This document shows positions 43,592 to 51,331 of a stretch of 64,000 nt of DNA, piece by piece. Both the position numbers and the translations under genes were made by a program. The notes beneath the pieces were generated by a model. The model did not search any database, was not told the origin of the DNA, and worked only from the letters and a program-made list of their open reading frames with translations. Source of the stretch: Poseidonocella sp. HB161398 (lineage in GTDB: Bacteria > Pseudomonadota > Alphaproteobacteria > Rhodobacterales > Rhodobacteraceae); contig NZ_VATA01000041.1 of NCBI RefSeq assembly GCF_005870025.1, forward strand, positions 1-64,000. Reading direction: 5' to 3'. How positions within the stretch are numbered: the first letter of the stretch is position 1; each line of letters starts with the position of its first letter.

Positions 43592-44260
43592 CTAGGCCAT
43601 GGCCCGCGTGCGCCGGAAGAACTGCTTGATCCGGGTCTTCACCTTCCCGGACCGGTCGACGGGCTCGTAGTAGCCGGGATGGATGAAGCTGCCGATCTCG
43701 CGGAACTTGCGGGACGTGACCTCGGCGCCGAGGAAGTCGGCCAGCTCCTTGATCGTCGCGGCCGGTTTCACCACCAGCTTCTCGTAGCTGACGAACAGGG
43801 TCGGCAGCTGGTGCGAAAAGACGAAATCGAGGTTCTGGCGCTCTGTGCGCACATGGAGCCGCAGGCTCTCTTCGATGTCGCGCTCTTCCCTTTCGAGCAT
43901 GCCGGCCGCATGGGCCGTGGTGTCGCGGCTGACCACGATGAAACGGGGATTGCGCAGGTTCGGCACGATCTGCTTCAGGTAGGCGTGCGGCGTGGGATGC
44001 TTCCAGCCCCAGACGGGACGGGCCGCGTTGCGCTCCGCGATCGCCTCGGCGATTTCCTCGATCCCGGTCTCTTTGCGGAAAACCAGGTCTTCGAGGTTCG
44101 TTTCAAGATTGTCGCCAAGGTGCAGCCCGAGGCGCTGGCACACGCCGGCAACGGCTGTCGTGCCGCCGCGGCGGCCGCCGAAGATGACGAATGTCTTCTC
44201 GGCGGCTCCGCGGGAGGCAGCGTTCTCGAACACGGGGAGGGTGGTCGGGACAACTTCCAT
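43592..44260 (-). CDS. Prophage-encoded sulfotransferase-family protein
   Basis: 222 residues. A PAPS-type P-loop is seen at 27-35 (FGGRRGGTT) and the 3'-phosphate region at RFIVVSRDTTAHAAGM. A late FVSYEKLVVKPAATIKELAD block, common in sulfotransferases, precedes the C-terminus. It probably sulfates a sugar or other surface molecule. Located four bases from a second sulfotransferase at the start of the virion operon, so it is likely lysogenic-conversion or receptor-modification cargo. Confidence 0.75.
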   Translation of the reverse strand: MEVVPTTLPVFENAASRGAAEKTFVIFGGRRGGTTAVAGVCQRLGLHLGDNLETNLEDLVFRKETGIEEIAEAIAERNAARPVWGWKHPTPHAYLKQIVPNLRNPRFIVVSRDTTAHAAGMLEREERDIEESLRLHVRTERQNLDFVFSHQLPTLFVSYEKLVVKPAATIKELADFLGAEVTSRKFREIGSFIHPGYYEPVDRSGKVKTRIKQFFRRTRAMA

Positions 44261-44264
44261 GGCT

Positions 44265-45353
44265 TCAGCGCCGGCCGACGCGCCTGATGGCCCATTTCGC
44301 CAGCCGCCGCAGGCGACGGGCCTCGAGCAGGGCAGAGGCGGCGGTGTGATAGGTCGACGCCTTCCGCCAGCCCGCGGCTTCCTTCGGCCTCCACGCCGTG
44401 CACTTGACGATCGGATTCGGCGAATCCGCTCTCTGCAGGGCCTCGCCGAAAACGTGGTAGTCGTCCTGGTAGTGCTCGCGCAGCGGTGCGAGGCGTTCGA
44501 GCATCAGGCTCTTCTCGGGAGAGGCCGGGCCGGAACTCATGGAGCGCAGCTCCGGCAGCTCGCAGCCATAGAGGTCCTGCAGCTTGTGGCGGATCGTCCC
44601 GACGCCGCCCATGGTATAGATTTCCAGGCCTGAGTTGTTCCCGATGAAGGGCCACAGGTAGTAGACTTGGGCGTTGGTGTGGTGGCGGAAGTCGAGGAAG
44701 AGCTGGCGGAACTGGTCGAACTTCTCGGCAACCTCGTCCGCGCAGGGCTTGGTCGACAGGTCGCGGCAGACGCCCGCGCCGTAGGCCAAGCGCTCGAGCG
44801 CGCCGCCCTCGACATTGCGGCTCAGGTAGCTGGCCACGCGCTCGACGGGATCGCGGATGACCGCGAACTTGAAGTAGTCCGCGTACTTGGTGCGCATGTC
44901 TTCGAGCGTCACCAGCACCCGCGGGACCTTCATGTTGAAATGGATCGCCTCGCCGTGCTCTTCGCCTCCGGTGCACAGGGAGAGATAGTTCTTGATCGTG
45001 GAGGATGCGTTCTTCGGCGACGGGATGTAGAGCACCTTCTTCGCGTCATCGACATGAGCGGCCACGGCCGGATAGCGCAGCTGGATCAGGTTCGGCGACT
45101 GCAGGTTGCCGGAGCGGAAGAGGGCCGAGGTGTAGGCCATCTCGGCTTCCACCAGCTGCCCGCGCTGGAAATGGATGTTGCCCAGCTCTTCGAGCAGCAT
45201 CGGGCGGGGCGCTTCGAGATACCGGGCCTTCAGGAACTCGACGGCGCCCGCATCGTCTTCGGCCTTGAAGAACAGCCGGCGCCCGGCCTCCACGTCGCTG
45301 ATATGACCATCAGCATATGTGTTCTTGATCCGGTTGCTGATGTTCTTTTTCAT
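44265..45353 (-). CDS. Prophage-encoded sulfotransferase with TPR-like N-terminus
   Basis: 362 residues from ATG 45353 after GAGGACC. Residues about 30-85 look like a tetratricopeptide-type helical pair (EFLKARYLEAPRPMLLEELG). The sulfotransferase core begins with VLYIPSPKNASSTIKNYL (about 108-125, P-loop) and has FAVIRDPVERVASYLSRN (3'-phosphate site). This is the Sulfotransfer_2 type, which acts on carbohydrates. It is the first gene of the leftward operon. Confidence 0.8.
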   Translation of the reverse strand: MKKNISNRIKNTYADGHISDVEAGRRLFFKAEDDAGAVEFLKARYLEAPRPMLLEELGNIHFQRGQLVEAEMAYTSALFRSGNLQSPNLIQLRYPAVAAHVDDAKKVLYIPSPKNASSTIKNYLSLCTGGEEHGEAIHFNMKVPRVLVTLEDMRTKYADYFKFAVIRDPVERVASYLSRNVEGGALERLAYGAGVCRDLSTKPCADEVAEKFDQFRQLFLDFRHHTNAQVYYLWPFIGNNSGLEIYTMGGVGTIRHKLQDLYGCELPELRSMSSGPASPEKSLMLERLAPLREHYQDDYHVFGEALQRADSPNPIVKCTAWRPKEAAGWRKASTYHTAASALLEARRLRRLAKWAIRRVGRR

Positions 45354-45394
45354 ATGGTCCTCGGAGCGTGCCGTAATCATCCAGTCAGGGAAGG

Positions 45395-45434
45395 CATTTT
45401 CAAGGCGAATTGCTTTCCGTCAACACGTGGTTGA
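45395..45434 (-). promoter_or_regulatory. Candidate promoter and operator of the sulfotransferase-late operon
   Basis: On the minus strand TTGACG (45418-45423) is followed after 17 bases by AAAATG, a weak sigma-70-like arrangement. The palindrome TCAAC-ACGTG-GTTGA (45420-45434) overlaps the -35 element, as a repressor site would. Both features are read by eye and unproven. Confidence 0.35.
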
Positions 45435-45490
45435 TCGTAGCTCGAAGACCGTCCGTCAAGCGGCGAAAGGATCGCACCCCGGCGCGCGAC

Positions 45491-45865
45491 TTAGCGCAGA
45501 CCGTTCCTGCGCGCATTCAGCCGGACCCTGCCAAGCTCCTTGCGCTGCGCCGCGGTGAGCTCGCGCATGACTTTCTTGGAGGACCCGCGCCGGACCTCGA
45601 CCTTGCCCAGGCGCTCAACGCACCAGAAGCCGCGCAGGTCGAACCAGCCCCGCCCGACCTTGAACAGCACGCCGTAAGGCTCGGTCGCGAGGACATGCCG
45701 GCTGTTCAGGCCATGCTCACGGGCTGAAATCTGCGGAGAGGCGGGGCGCTTCTTTGGGGGCTCTGCAATCACCCGATCGCCGCGCAGGTAGGCGGAGGAC
45801 GGCGCGTTGGCGGGGCCCATGGAAATTGGGGGCACCTTGATCTGAGGGCGGTAGAAGAAGCTCAT
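45491..45865 (-). CDS. Phage hypothetical protein
   Basis: 124 residues with an excellent GGAGGTGAA ribosome site. It begins MSFFYRPQIKVPPISMGPAN. The middle has FKVGRGWFDLRGFWCVERLG and the C-terminus is strongly basic (RKELGRVRLNARRNGLR). No family recognised. It is separated by 137 bases from the sulfotransferase gene downstream. Confidence 0.65.
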   Translation of the reverse strand: MSFFYRPQIKVPPISMGPANAPSSAYLRGDRVIAEPPKKRPASPQISAREHGLNSRHVLATEPYGVLFKVGRGWFDLRGFWCVERLGKVEVRRGSSKKVMRELTAAQRKELGRVRLNARRNGLR

Positions 45866-46038
45866 TTCACCTCCATCTGCACGAACTCACCCTCGCTAAA
45901 CTTCCGCCAGAAGGTTGAGCAAGGGGATAACTTGTCCCGTTTGTCCAGTGACAGATTGCCAACTTGTCAAGATGAAGCACTAGAGGAAGCTAGCACGAAA
46001 GTTCAGGGCTTTGTGGCGTCCTCGAGGTGGAGTGCATT

Positions 46039-46995
46039 ATGGTTAAGGTTGCTTGCGTAACGATGATGAAGGACGAGGAGTTTTTCCTGCCAATCTGGTT
46101 TCGATACTATTCTGAGATTTTTGGAGGAGAGAATCTCTTCATTTTGGACAACGGGTCGTCTAAGGCGCCAGCTGAGATGCTGCCGACCGGTCTGCGCGGA
46201 ACCTGTATCAATGTTTTTCAGATTCCTCCGCGAGAAGAAACTTCTGAATCTCGGTGCGAGGATAGCTTCGATAATCAGCGTTTCGGCGCAATCAGCGGGA
46301 TCGTTAACGGTCTGCTGTCTTTCTATGATTTCGTGTTGTTCAATGACACGGATGAAATCTTTATGGCAGACCCGGCGCGCTATCGAAATCTGGCTCACTA
46401 CTTGGAGCAACGTGCTGCTATTGGCGAAATTCGCGCTGGAGTGGGGTTGGAGCTATTCCATGATCGTCAGAGCGAAACTGCGTTCGATCCAGAAGCTCCC
46501 ATTTTCTCGCAGAGACGAAATGTTTTTGCGTCGCCTCTATACACTAAACCACATGTTCTCGGGAGGAAGAGTGTTTTGCGGCCTCATGCGGTAGCGCATC
46601 CCTTTACCTTCGATCCAGATCTGTATCTCTTCCATCTTCGATTCGTTGATGTCGACCGGTTGCGGCTCCGCCAGGCTAAGCGCCGAGCGTTGGATGCCGC
46701 TGGCGCCGTTGGCTGGGGGCCATGGAAATGGGACGACGAAGGGGTTGTCAAGCAGCTGGCAAGAATGGAAAGACGACCGTTGGCCGAGACTCCATTTTCC
46801 GGAGCGACTCAGGGCGAGATGCTATTTGGGCAGAGTAACCCAGTGAAAATCGGGGGTGACAATGGAGCAAAGCGGATACGCCGCCCCACACCTAAGAAAT
46901 GGCGTTTCATTGACTACGTATCCAGGAAAAATGTTCGGTTACTGCGACAGCAACGGCATGTTCTCCCCGATAGCTTCTCCACAAGTGGGGTGTGA
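46039..46995 (+). CDS. Glycosyltransferase-like protein (phage cargo)
   Basis: 318 residues from ATG 46039, after AGGTGGAG. The start (CVTMMKDEEFFLPIWFRYYS, then LFILDNGS) is typical of the Glyco_tranf_2_4/GT92-like family. A DxD-type motif is present at 103-106 (LFNDTDEIF). It has good resemblance through about residue 250. GC content and codon use are clearly lower than the surrounding phage, and it runs against the late operon, so it is probably a recently acquired moron. Likely role is modification of host surface glycans. Confidence 0.75.
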   Translation: MVKVACVTMMKDEEFFLPIWFRYYSEIFGGENLFILDNGSSKAPAEMLPTGLRGTCINVFQIPPREETSESRCEDSFDNQRFGAISGIVNGLLSFYDFVLFNDTDEIFMADPARYRNLAHYLEQRAAIGEIRAGVGLELFHDRQSETAFDPEAPIFSQRRNVFASPLYTKPHVLGRKSVLRPHAVAHPFTFDPDLYLFHLRFVDVDRLRLRQAKRRALDAAGAVGWGPWKWDDEGVVKQLARMERRPLAETPFSGATQGEMLFGQSNPVKIGGDNGAKRIRRPTPKKWRFIDYVSRKNVRLLRQQRHVLPDSFSTSGV

Positions 46996-47136
46996 GCGCA
47001 TCGGTTTCGACCCTTTTACTGAAGAATTTGTGCGAGTGTTTTCAGCAATGGCCCGGATACTCAATTGGGAAATGGCTAGTTGAAATGTCCCCAGTGTTGC
47101 TACAAAGTGTAGTGACAGATTCCAACCTAAGAAGAA

Positions 47137-47307
47137 ATGGAAATCGCCTTGACAAAGACGCCAGAAAGCACAACGAAATCTGTGCAGCCATCGATTCGTT
47201 CCGTTCAGCCGACTAGTTCTGGAGGGGTTCAGGGGTCTGTGCAGCCGATCAGTTCTGGAGAAAATACCTCTGCTCCACGAGTGGGTGATAATGGCGGAAA
47301 CAAGTGA
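47137..47307 (+). CDS. Possible small Ser/Gln/Pro-repeat protein
   Basis: 56 residues from ATG 47137. The interior repeats a short unit: KSVQPSIRSVQPTSSGG then GSVQPISSGE, encoded by imperfect DNA repeats. The ribosome site is only a purine-rich AAGAAG close to the start. No family recognised; it may be a real moron peptide or a chance frame. Confidence 0.3.
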   Translation: MEIALTKTPESTTKSVQPSIRSVQPTSSGGVQGSVQPISSGENTSAPRVGDNGGNK

Positions 47308-47317
47308 GAGAAGCCAT

Positions 47318-47974
47318 CTAAGATTTGACGATCTTGCGTCGAAAATCAACTTCTGAAACCTCGTTGGCTGGAATGAAAGTGATTCGAGCGCCTTCGGTGT
47401 CGCAGATGATATTTTTGGCCTCGCGGCGGGTGCCGTCAAGTTCCGTGATGTGAGTGACATACATACCAATTGAGCCGTCACCTCCCAAAAGGCAGCAGCC
47501 GTTTGGGAGGTTGTCGAAGCGAGAAAGTGGATAGCTTTCTATAATTCGTCCACTCTTCAACGTAACGTTAAGTTGATTGTATTCTAAGTTGGGGTGCTGG
47601 ATTAGAGTTTCCCATCCGAAATAGAGTCCATCGTCGTCGCTTTTGGATAGCTTCCTAATTGCTTGTCCGACTTGCGCGCTCAAAAGGCGTCGCCAAAAGA
47701 CGGCGCTTAGCAGGGAGGACGAAATTGCTCCTCCTGAAATGATAAATCCTCTCAGATAGGAGAAGTCGAATATTCCGACAATCATGAGCTTCGGAACGAG
47801 TTCTTCCAAGCTATTGAATGTAAGAAGGGAAATTCCACCAAAGCACAAGATAATGCCTAAGGTGTCTACTGATTTGTGAGCTGAGCGCTTTCCTGAGTAG
47901 GCTACAATGTAGCCAAAATATCCTCCGACAATCACAACTTGGATTTGCCAAGGTAATTCTAGTAGTTCTTTCAT
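47318..47974 (-). CDS. Membrane protein of unknown function (phage cargo)
   Basis: 218 residues. Three hydrophobic segments occupy the first half (IQVVIVGGYFGYIVAY; LGIILCFGGISLLTF; YLRGFIISGGAISSSLLSAV). The C-terminal 110 residues form a soluble beta-rich domain (NVTLKSGRIIESYPLSRFDN ... ARITFIPANEVSEVDFR). Low GC like its neighbours. Such membrane-anchored single genes in prophage cargo zones can act in exclusion of other phages, but nothing specific supports this here. Confidence 0.65.
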   Translation of the reverse strand: MKELLELPWQIQVVIVGGYFGYIVAYSGKRSAHKSVDTLGIILCFGGISLLTFNSLEELVPKLMIVGIFDFSYLRGFIISGGAISSSLLSAVFWRRLLSAQVGQAIRKLSKSDDDGLYFGWETLIQHPNLEYNQLNVTLKSGRIIESYPLSRFDNLPNGCCLLGGDGSIGMYVTHITELDGTRREAKNIICDTEGARITFIPANEVSEVDFRRKIVKS

Positions 47975-48039
47975 CTGGAGTGTCGTGGGGCCTATGGTTC
48001 CTCTATGTGGAAAAGAATAGAGGTATACCTACCCACCGT

Positions 48040-48348
48040 CTACAGTGCATCTTTGTCGGACGGAACTGGTGTGCTGTGAAAGCGCCGTTCCAAGAACTCG
48101 CAGATTGAGATGCAGCGGGCCAGGCAACGAGGATTGCGGTGCGCGCTCGCGTGAATCTCGAAACTCTGCGGGCGCAATCCCTCCAAGCTCTGGGGAAGGT
48201 CAACGGAGATCAGCTGATACCGGCACTGGCCGCCATCACGTCGCATGATGCCCGAAAGACGCGTGCGGTCCAAACTGATGCGAACATCAGCCAAATCGAG
48301 GAGACTTTGGTCGAAGTTCCCGGTCAGGATTATGTGCAATTTCAGCAT
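48040..48348 (-). CDS. Hypothetical protein
   Basis: 102 residues from ATG 48348, five bases after GGAGG. A beta-rich start (MLKLHIILTGNFDQSLLDLA) and the element YQLISVDLPQSLEGL are followed by a helix with four Arg/Cys-rich turns (RNPRCLARCISICEFLERRF). No family recognised. Confidence 0.6.
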   Translation of the reverse strand: MLKLHIILTGNFDQSLLDLADVRISLDRTRLSGIMRRDGGQCRYQLISVDLPQSLEGLRPQSFEIHASAHRNPRCLARCISICEFLERRFHSTPVPSDKDAL

Positions 48349-48452
48349 GAAAGCCTCCGTCTTGTTTTGCTTCTGCATTTTATATGGGGCGCTCGGGTCA
48401 CTATGCGGGGCTAACTCCGTTTTTGCCCCGCCCCCTCCCTCCCTTGCTTGAA

Positions 48453-48472
48453 GCAAAACCCTTAAGCAGGGG
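48453..48472 (-). terminator. Weak terminator-like hairpin
   Basis: On the minus strand AACCCC-TGCTTAA-GGGTT is followed by TTG, directly after the stop of the gene at 48473. The stem is short, so termination would be partial. Confidence 0.3.
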
Positions 48473-48970
48473 TTAATGGCCTGCGTCCTCGGGCGTAACG
48501 TCCAGCGTGACAGGCTGTTCAGGCTGCCCGATGTTGATCGTGATGCTCGGCGCCTGCTGTGCTGCGCTGCCCGGCTGCTGCTCAGGTCCATCAAGCTTGA
48601 GGCCTGCCCGGTCCATCAGGTCTGCTGCTGCTGCCTGCCTCACCGTGTCCGACTTGCTGGTCTGTGCCAGCTGGATCATGGCCTGCAAGCCGATCCGCCC
48701 TGCGTCGGCGAGGTGCAGTGTGATTGCTGCTTGAACCCCCATCCTTCCCCGGCTGGATCGCAGGAAATGCGAGGCTGCTGCTCTGCCGGAGTATCCGGCT
48801 TGTTGTGCGATCTGCTCGATGTTGAGCTGCGTTATTGCGCGCAGCGTACATGCGAGGCTCTGTCTTGCATCGAGCGTGTCGCCTGAAGCGAGCTTGAGCG
48901 GTGCGATGTCTTCGAGCGTCGGGAGCTCTGCTTGGTTTACGACGGCGGGTGATTGGTGCTGCTGTTTCAT
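48473..48970 (-). CDS. Possible terminase small subunit
   Basis: 165 residues from ATG 48970 (a TTG at 49006 is also in frame). A helix-turn-helix-like part (LTQLNIEQIAQQAGYS-type, about 45-75) is followed by QAAITLHLADAGRIGLQAMI and VRQAAAADLMDRAGLKLDG, a pattern common in phage small terminase subunits (R.AA.DILDRAGL). The C-terminus is acidic. It lies 5.1 kb from the large subunit, with cargo genes between, so the assignment is tentative; a transcription regulator is the alternative. Confidence 0.45.
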   Translation of the reverse strand: MKQQHQSPAVVNQAELPTLEDIAPLKLASGDTLDARQSLACTLRAITQLNIEQIAQQAGYSGRAAASHFLRSSRGRMGVQAAITLHLADAGRIGLQAMIQLAQTSKSDTVRQAAAADLMDRAGLKLDGPEQQPGSAAQQAPSITINIGQPEQPVTLDVTPEDAGH

Positions 48971-49894
48971 GGCTTGCGCGTGATCTTGCGGGAGGCATTG
49001 CGTCAAGCTAGAGGATTTGCTGATTGGCGAATGTCTGGCTTTGGTCAGTCGGGCGAGCCTTGCGAATACGTGGCGTTGCTTCGCCGCCTGCCGCCTTCAC
49101 CTGCGGATACCCGCGATGTGTGCCTCCGGCCCCCGGCCCCCGGAGAAGTAGGAAGCACCATCCGAATTGGCTCTCTGCAATGTAGCAATTGAGCAACGAT
49201 GTCTGCTTGTGGCCCACTGGCAACAGTCTCCGCACATGGAGCTTGGCAGATCGGCCCGTGATCATCGTGCCTTGATCCCGGCCCGACCGGGCTCTCGTGC
49301 AAGCATGGAGCCCCTGCGGGTCTCCACCCATTCGGGCTTCGATCCCTTCTGCACTGGCCTTGCCCTGCCAACCCGGCCTGTCGCCCAGGGACATCCCCGG
49401 CTTGCCCACACCTTGCCCACAGGCTCCGCCAGCCCTGAAGCTCCGCCTATGGACAAGCCATGGACAAGCCTTCTCAGCCCCTTGCGGGCTCATCTCTCCA
49501 ATCCCGCCCAGGACCGCTTGGCATGCTTCGGAGAAGATGCGCTATCGCGCACGCCATTCAGGCCATGCGGTGCATGGCGATTGATATAAAAAAACATGAA
49601 AAAAACAAATGAAACGGCAGTTCATAAGACGAGAAAACAATGCCTAGGAGAAATAGCCATCCATGCATCAAGACTTTGCATATCATCCGCATAGGCTTCG
49701 CAAAGCATTGTATTTCTGCTTAACGCCAGAAATGCAATGGAATGCAGGTGGAAATGAACCAACATCTGCTGAGAAAATCAGAGTCAAAATGTCAACTCGG
49801 AATGGCAGGGAATGGCAGATAGAAAGGATGGGCAAGGCAGGGGTTGCAGCCCCGGCCAAGCCCTAAACCAAACGCTTAGAAGGAACCTAAGCCC
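48971..49894. promoter_or_regulatory. Divergent control region / candidate origin
   Basis: No supported gene. It separates the leftward late block from the rightward block and must hold promoters for one or both. Notable contents are the paired 10-bp repeats at 49401-49470 and an AT-rich tract at 49580-49640 (TATAAAAAAACATGAAAA and on). A 67-codon open frame at 49663-49866 has a poorly spaced AGGAG and no recognisable product. GC and composition differ from both flanks. Confidence 0.5.
49401..49470. repeat. Inverted pairs of direct 10-bp repeats (CTTGYCCAY)
   Basis: CTTGCCCACA occurs at 49401-49410 and 49412-49421. TGGACAAGCC, the inverted form, occurs at 49450-49459 and 49461-49470. Within each pair the spacing is 11 bp, one helical turn; the pairs face each other across 28 bp. 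The element resembles DnaA-box-like or iteron-like binding arrays (compare TTATCCACA/TTGTCCACA). A repressor operator is the alternative. Confidence 0.6.
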
Positions 49895-50074
49895 ATGGCC
49901 TTTGACGCCCGTATCAGCGAACCCGCGATTGAGCAACCGCTTTGCATGGACATGTCCTGCGAAGACTTCCTCCCGATCGAGGAAAGCCTGATCGACTATG
50001 ACGACCGGATGGCCGTCTCGTATGTCGTGAAGCAGCACCAGCCGCCCCACCTCGCAGAAGAATGGAACGTGTGA
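49895..50074 (+). CDS. Small acidic phage protein
   Basis: 59 residues from ATG 49895, after AGAAGGAA. Acidic sequence (CMDMSCEDFLPIEESLIDYD). Its stop overlaps the next ATG (TGATG). First gene of the rightward block. No family recognised; small acidic proteins expressed first by phages often inhibit host functions, which is speculation here. Confidence 0.6.
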   Translation: MAFDARISEPAIEQPLCMDMSCEDFLPIEESLIDYDDRMAVSYVVKQHQPPHLAEEWNV

Positions 50075-50283
50075 TGCGTGCCCGCCGCCGCGTGAACATC
50101 ACCCGCGCAATCGGCGCATGCGCCACCGTTGCCGCCGCCTTCGGTGCCGGTGTTGTGGCCATCTTCGGGCACTGGGGCTTGACTGCCCTTTTCACCGCCC
50201 AAGGCGCCGCCATCGGCTGGGGCATCACGGCACGGGCCGAGGATCGCAGCCGCGGCGCCCGTCGCCGCCGTCGCCGCTACTGA
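50074..50283 (+). CDS. Small phage membrane protein
   Basis: 69 residues from ATG 50074 (upstream ATG at 50062 is also in frame). Basic N-terminus, a Gly/Ala-rich membrane span (IGACATVAAAFGAGVVAIFG) and a second hydrophobic stretch (GLTALFTAQGAAIGWGI), then a run of arginines. Translationally coupled to the preceding gene. No family recognised. Confidence 0.6.
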   Translation: MRARRRVNITRAIGACATVAAAFGAGVVAIFGHWGLTALFTAQGAAIGWGITARAEDRSRGARRRRRRY

Positions 50284-50350
50284 TCCGAGGGAGCGGCCGC
50301 CAAGGCCGCCCCGCTTCCCCTGACAGCCCGAGACACGAGGAAACGAGCCA

Positions 50351-51004
50351 ATGGCATACGACCAATTCAACCCCGAAGACATCGCCCACGGTTTCACCGA
50401 GACCGGAGGACACCGCGACGAGCAGGACCGCGCGAACCGCCTGGACGAATACCGCCAGCGCCGCGCCGAGACCTACGACGCGACCACCCGCAAGCGCAGC
50501 CGCTACATGGCCATTGCCGCAGACGCCTATCAGGACGCGAAGGACCGCAACGCCGGCAACGATGAAGCCGTGCAGGCAATCGCCGTGCTTGGCGCCTGCC
50601 TCTACAACCCGAACACCGATTACATCGCGCCGAACGCGAGCGAGGCGAACGCGCTGGCCTTCCAGCAGCGCGGCGCGCTTCAGAACATCACCAACAACGC
50701 CAAGTGGATGCTTGAGAATTGCCAGCAGCGCCGGGACGAGCTGTGGCAGAAGTTCGACCAGATCGAAGCCACGATGGACGGCAGCGAAATCAGCTTGCGC
50801 AACCTTGAGCGCGTCGTGTCGCAGATCGAGGAAACCGAGCAGACGCAGATCCCGGCTTGCGAAGAGTATTTCGAAATCACCAAGGCCGCCTATGAAGGCA
50901 TCACCGGTGAGAAGTGGAAGCCGTACGCGAAGAACGCGAAGGACGCGAAGGACCAGACGCGGGAGGCAGTCCTTGCCCGTGTCGCGGCACTGCGCGGCAA
51001 GTGA
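50351..51004 (+). CDS. Phage hypothetical protein, helical
   Basis: 217 residues, ATG after GAGGAAACGAGCC. Predominantly helical, with a probable coiled coil at about 100-165 (MLENCQQRRDELWQKFDQIE ... LRNLERVVSQIEETEQ). The C-terminus is rich in Lys and Ala with a repeated NAKDAKD-like pattern. GC-rich with good codon bias. No family recognised. An intrinsic terminator follows the gene. Confidence 0.7.
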   Translation: MAYDQFNPEDIAHGFTETGGHRDEQDRANRLDEYRQRRAETYDATTRKRSRYMAIAADAYQDAKDRNAGNDEAVQAIAVLGACLYNPNTDYIAPNASEANALAFQQRGALQNITNNAKWMLENCQQRRDELWQKFDQIEATMDGSEISLRNLERVVSQIEETEQTQIPACEEYFEITKAAYEGITGEKWKPYAKNAKDAKDQTREAVLARVAALRGK

Positions 51005-51049
51005 TCGCCCGGCACATCGGCCAGCCTTCCCGGCTGGCCCCCGCAAATT

Positions 51050-51077
51050 GCCCCGCCTGGCATCAGGCGGGGCTTTT
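51050..51077 (+). terminator. Intrinsic terminator
   Basis: GCCCCGCCTG, loop GCAT, CAGGCGGGGC followed by TTTT. It lies 46 bases past the stop at 51004 and closes the small operon that begins at 49895. A second hairpin (GGCCAGCC/GGCTGGCC) is at 51019-51039. Confidence 0.85.
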
Positions 51078-51199
51078 CCGTTCCTGGGCAAGCGCAAGAA
51101 AATCGCGCTCGGCCGGGCTGCGCCCGGCCTCGCGGCCTCGGAAAAAGCGCTCCACACCGCCAGTTCAAAAGCGCTCCACACATCAAGAAAGCAATTCCG

Positions 51200-51331
51200 A
51201 TGAAGACCCAGATCATTGCAGTGCAAAGCGAGAAAATGAAATTCTCGGCATTCAGAATGAAGATTGCATATCTTCTTCTGGTTTTCGCAATTCTAGTGGT
51301 GAAAGCGATCAACTGGATCCTTCGGAAATAG
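51200..51331 (+). CDS. Small single-span membrane peptide
   Basis: 43 residues from ATG 51200 (MKTQIIAVQSEKMKFSAFRM), then span KIAYLLLVFAILVVKAINWI and a basic end. The N-terminus resembles a short charged lead-in. GC is low relative to flanks. Ribosome site is purine-rich AAGAAAG. The spacer 51078-51199 before it and 51332-51626 after it hold no clear gene. Confidence 0.45.
   Translation: MKTQIIAVQSEKMKFSAFRMKIAYLLLVFAILVVKAINWILRK

Noticed and set aside
46939-47481. A 180-codon minus-strand frame opposite the end of the glycosyltransferase gene
   Set aside because: It overlaps two better-supported genes on both sides, has no ribosome site and its sequence is low-quality.
49663-49866. A 67-codon frame in the control region
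   Set aside because: The AGGAG is too far from the ATG, codon use is poor and the product is unlike anything known; kept only as part of the control region.
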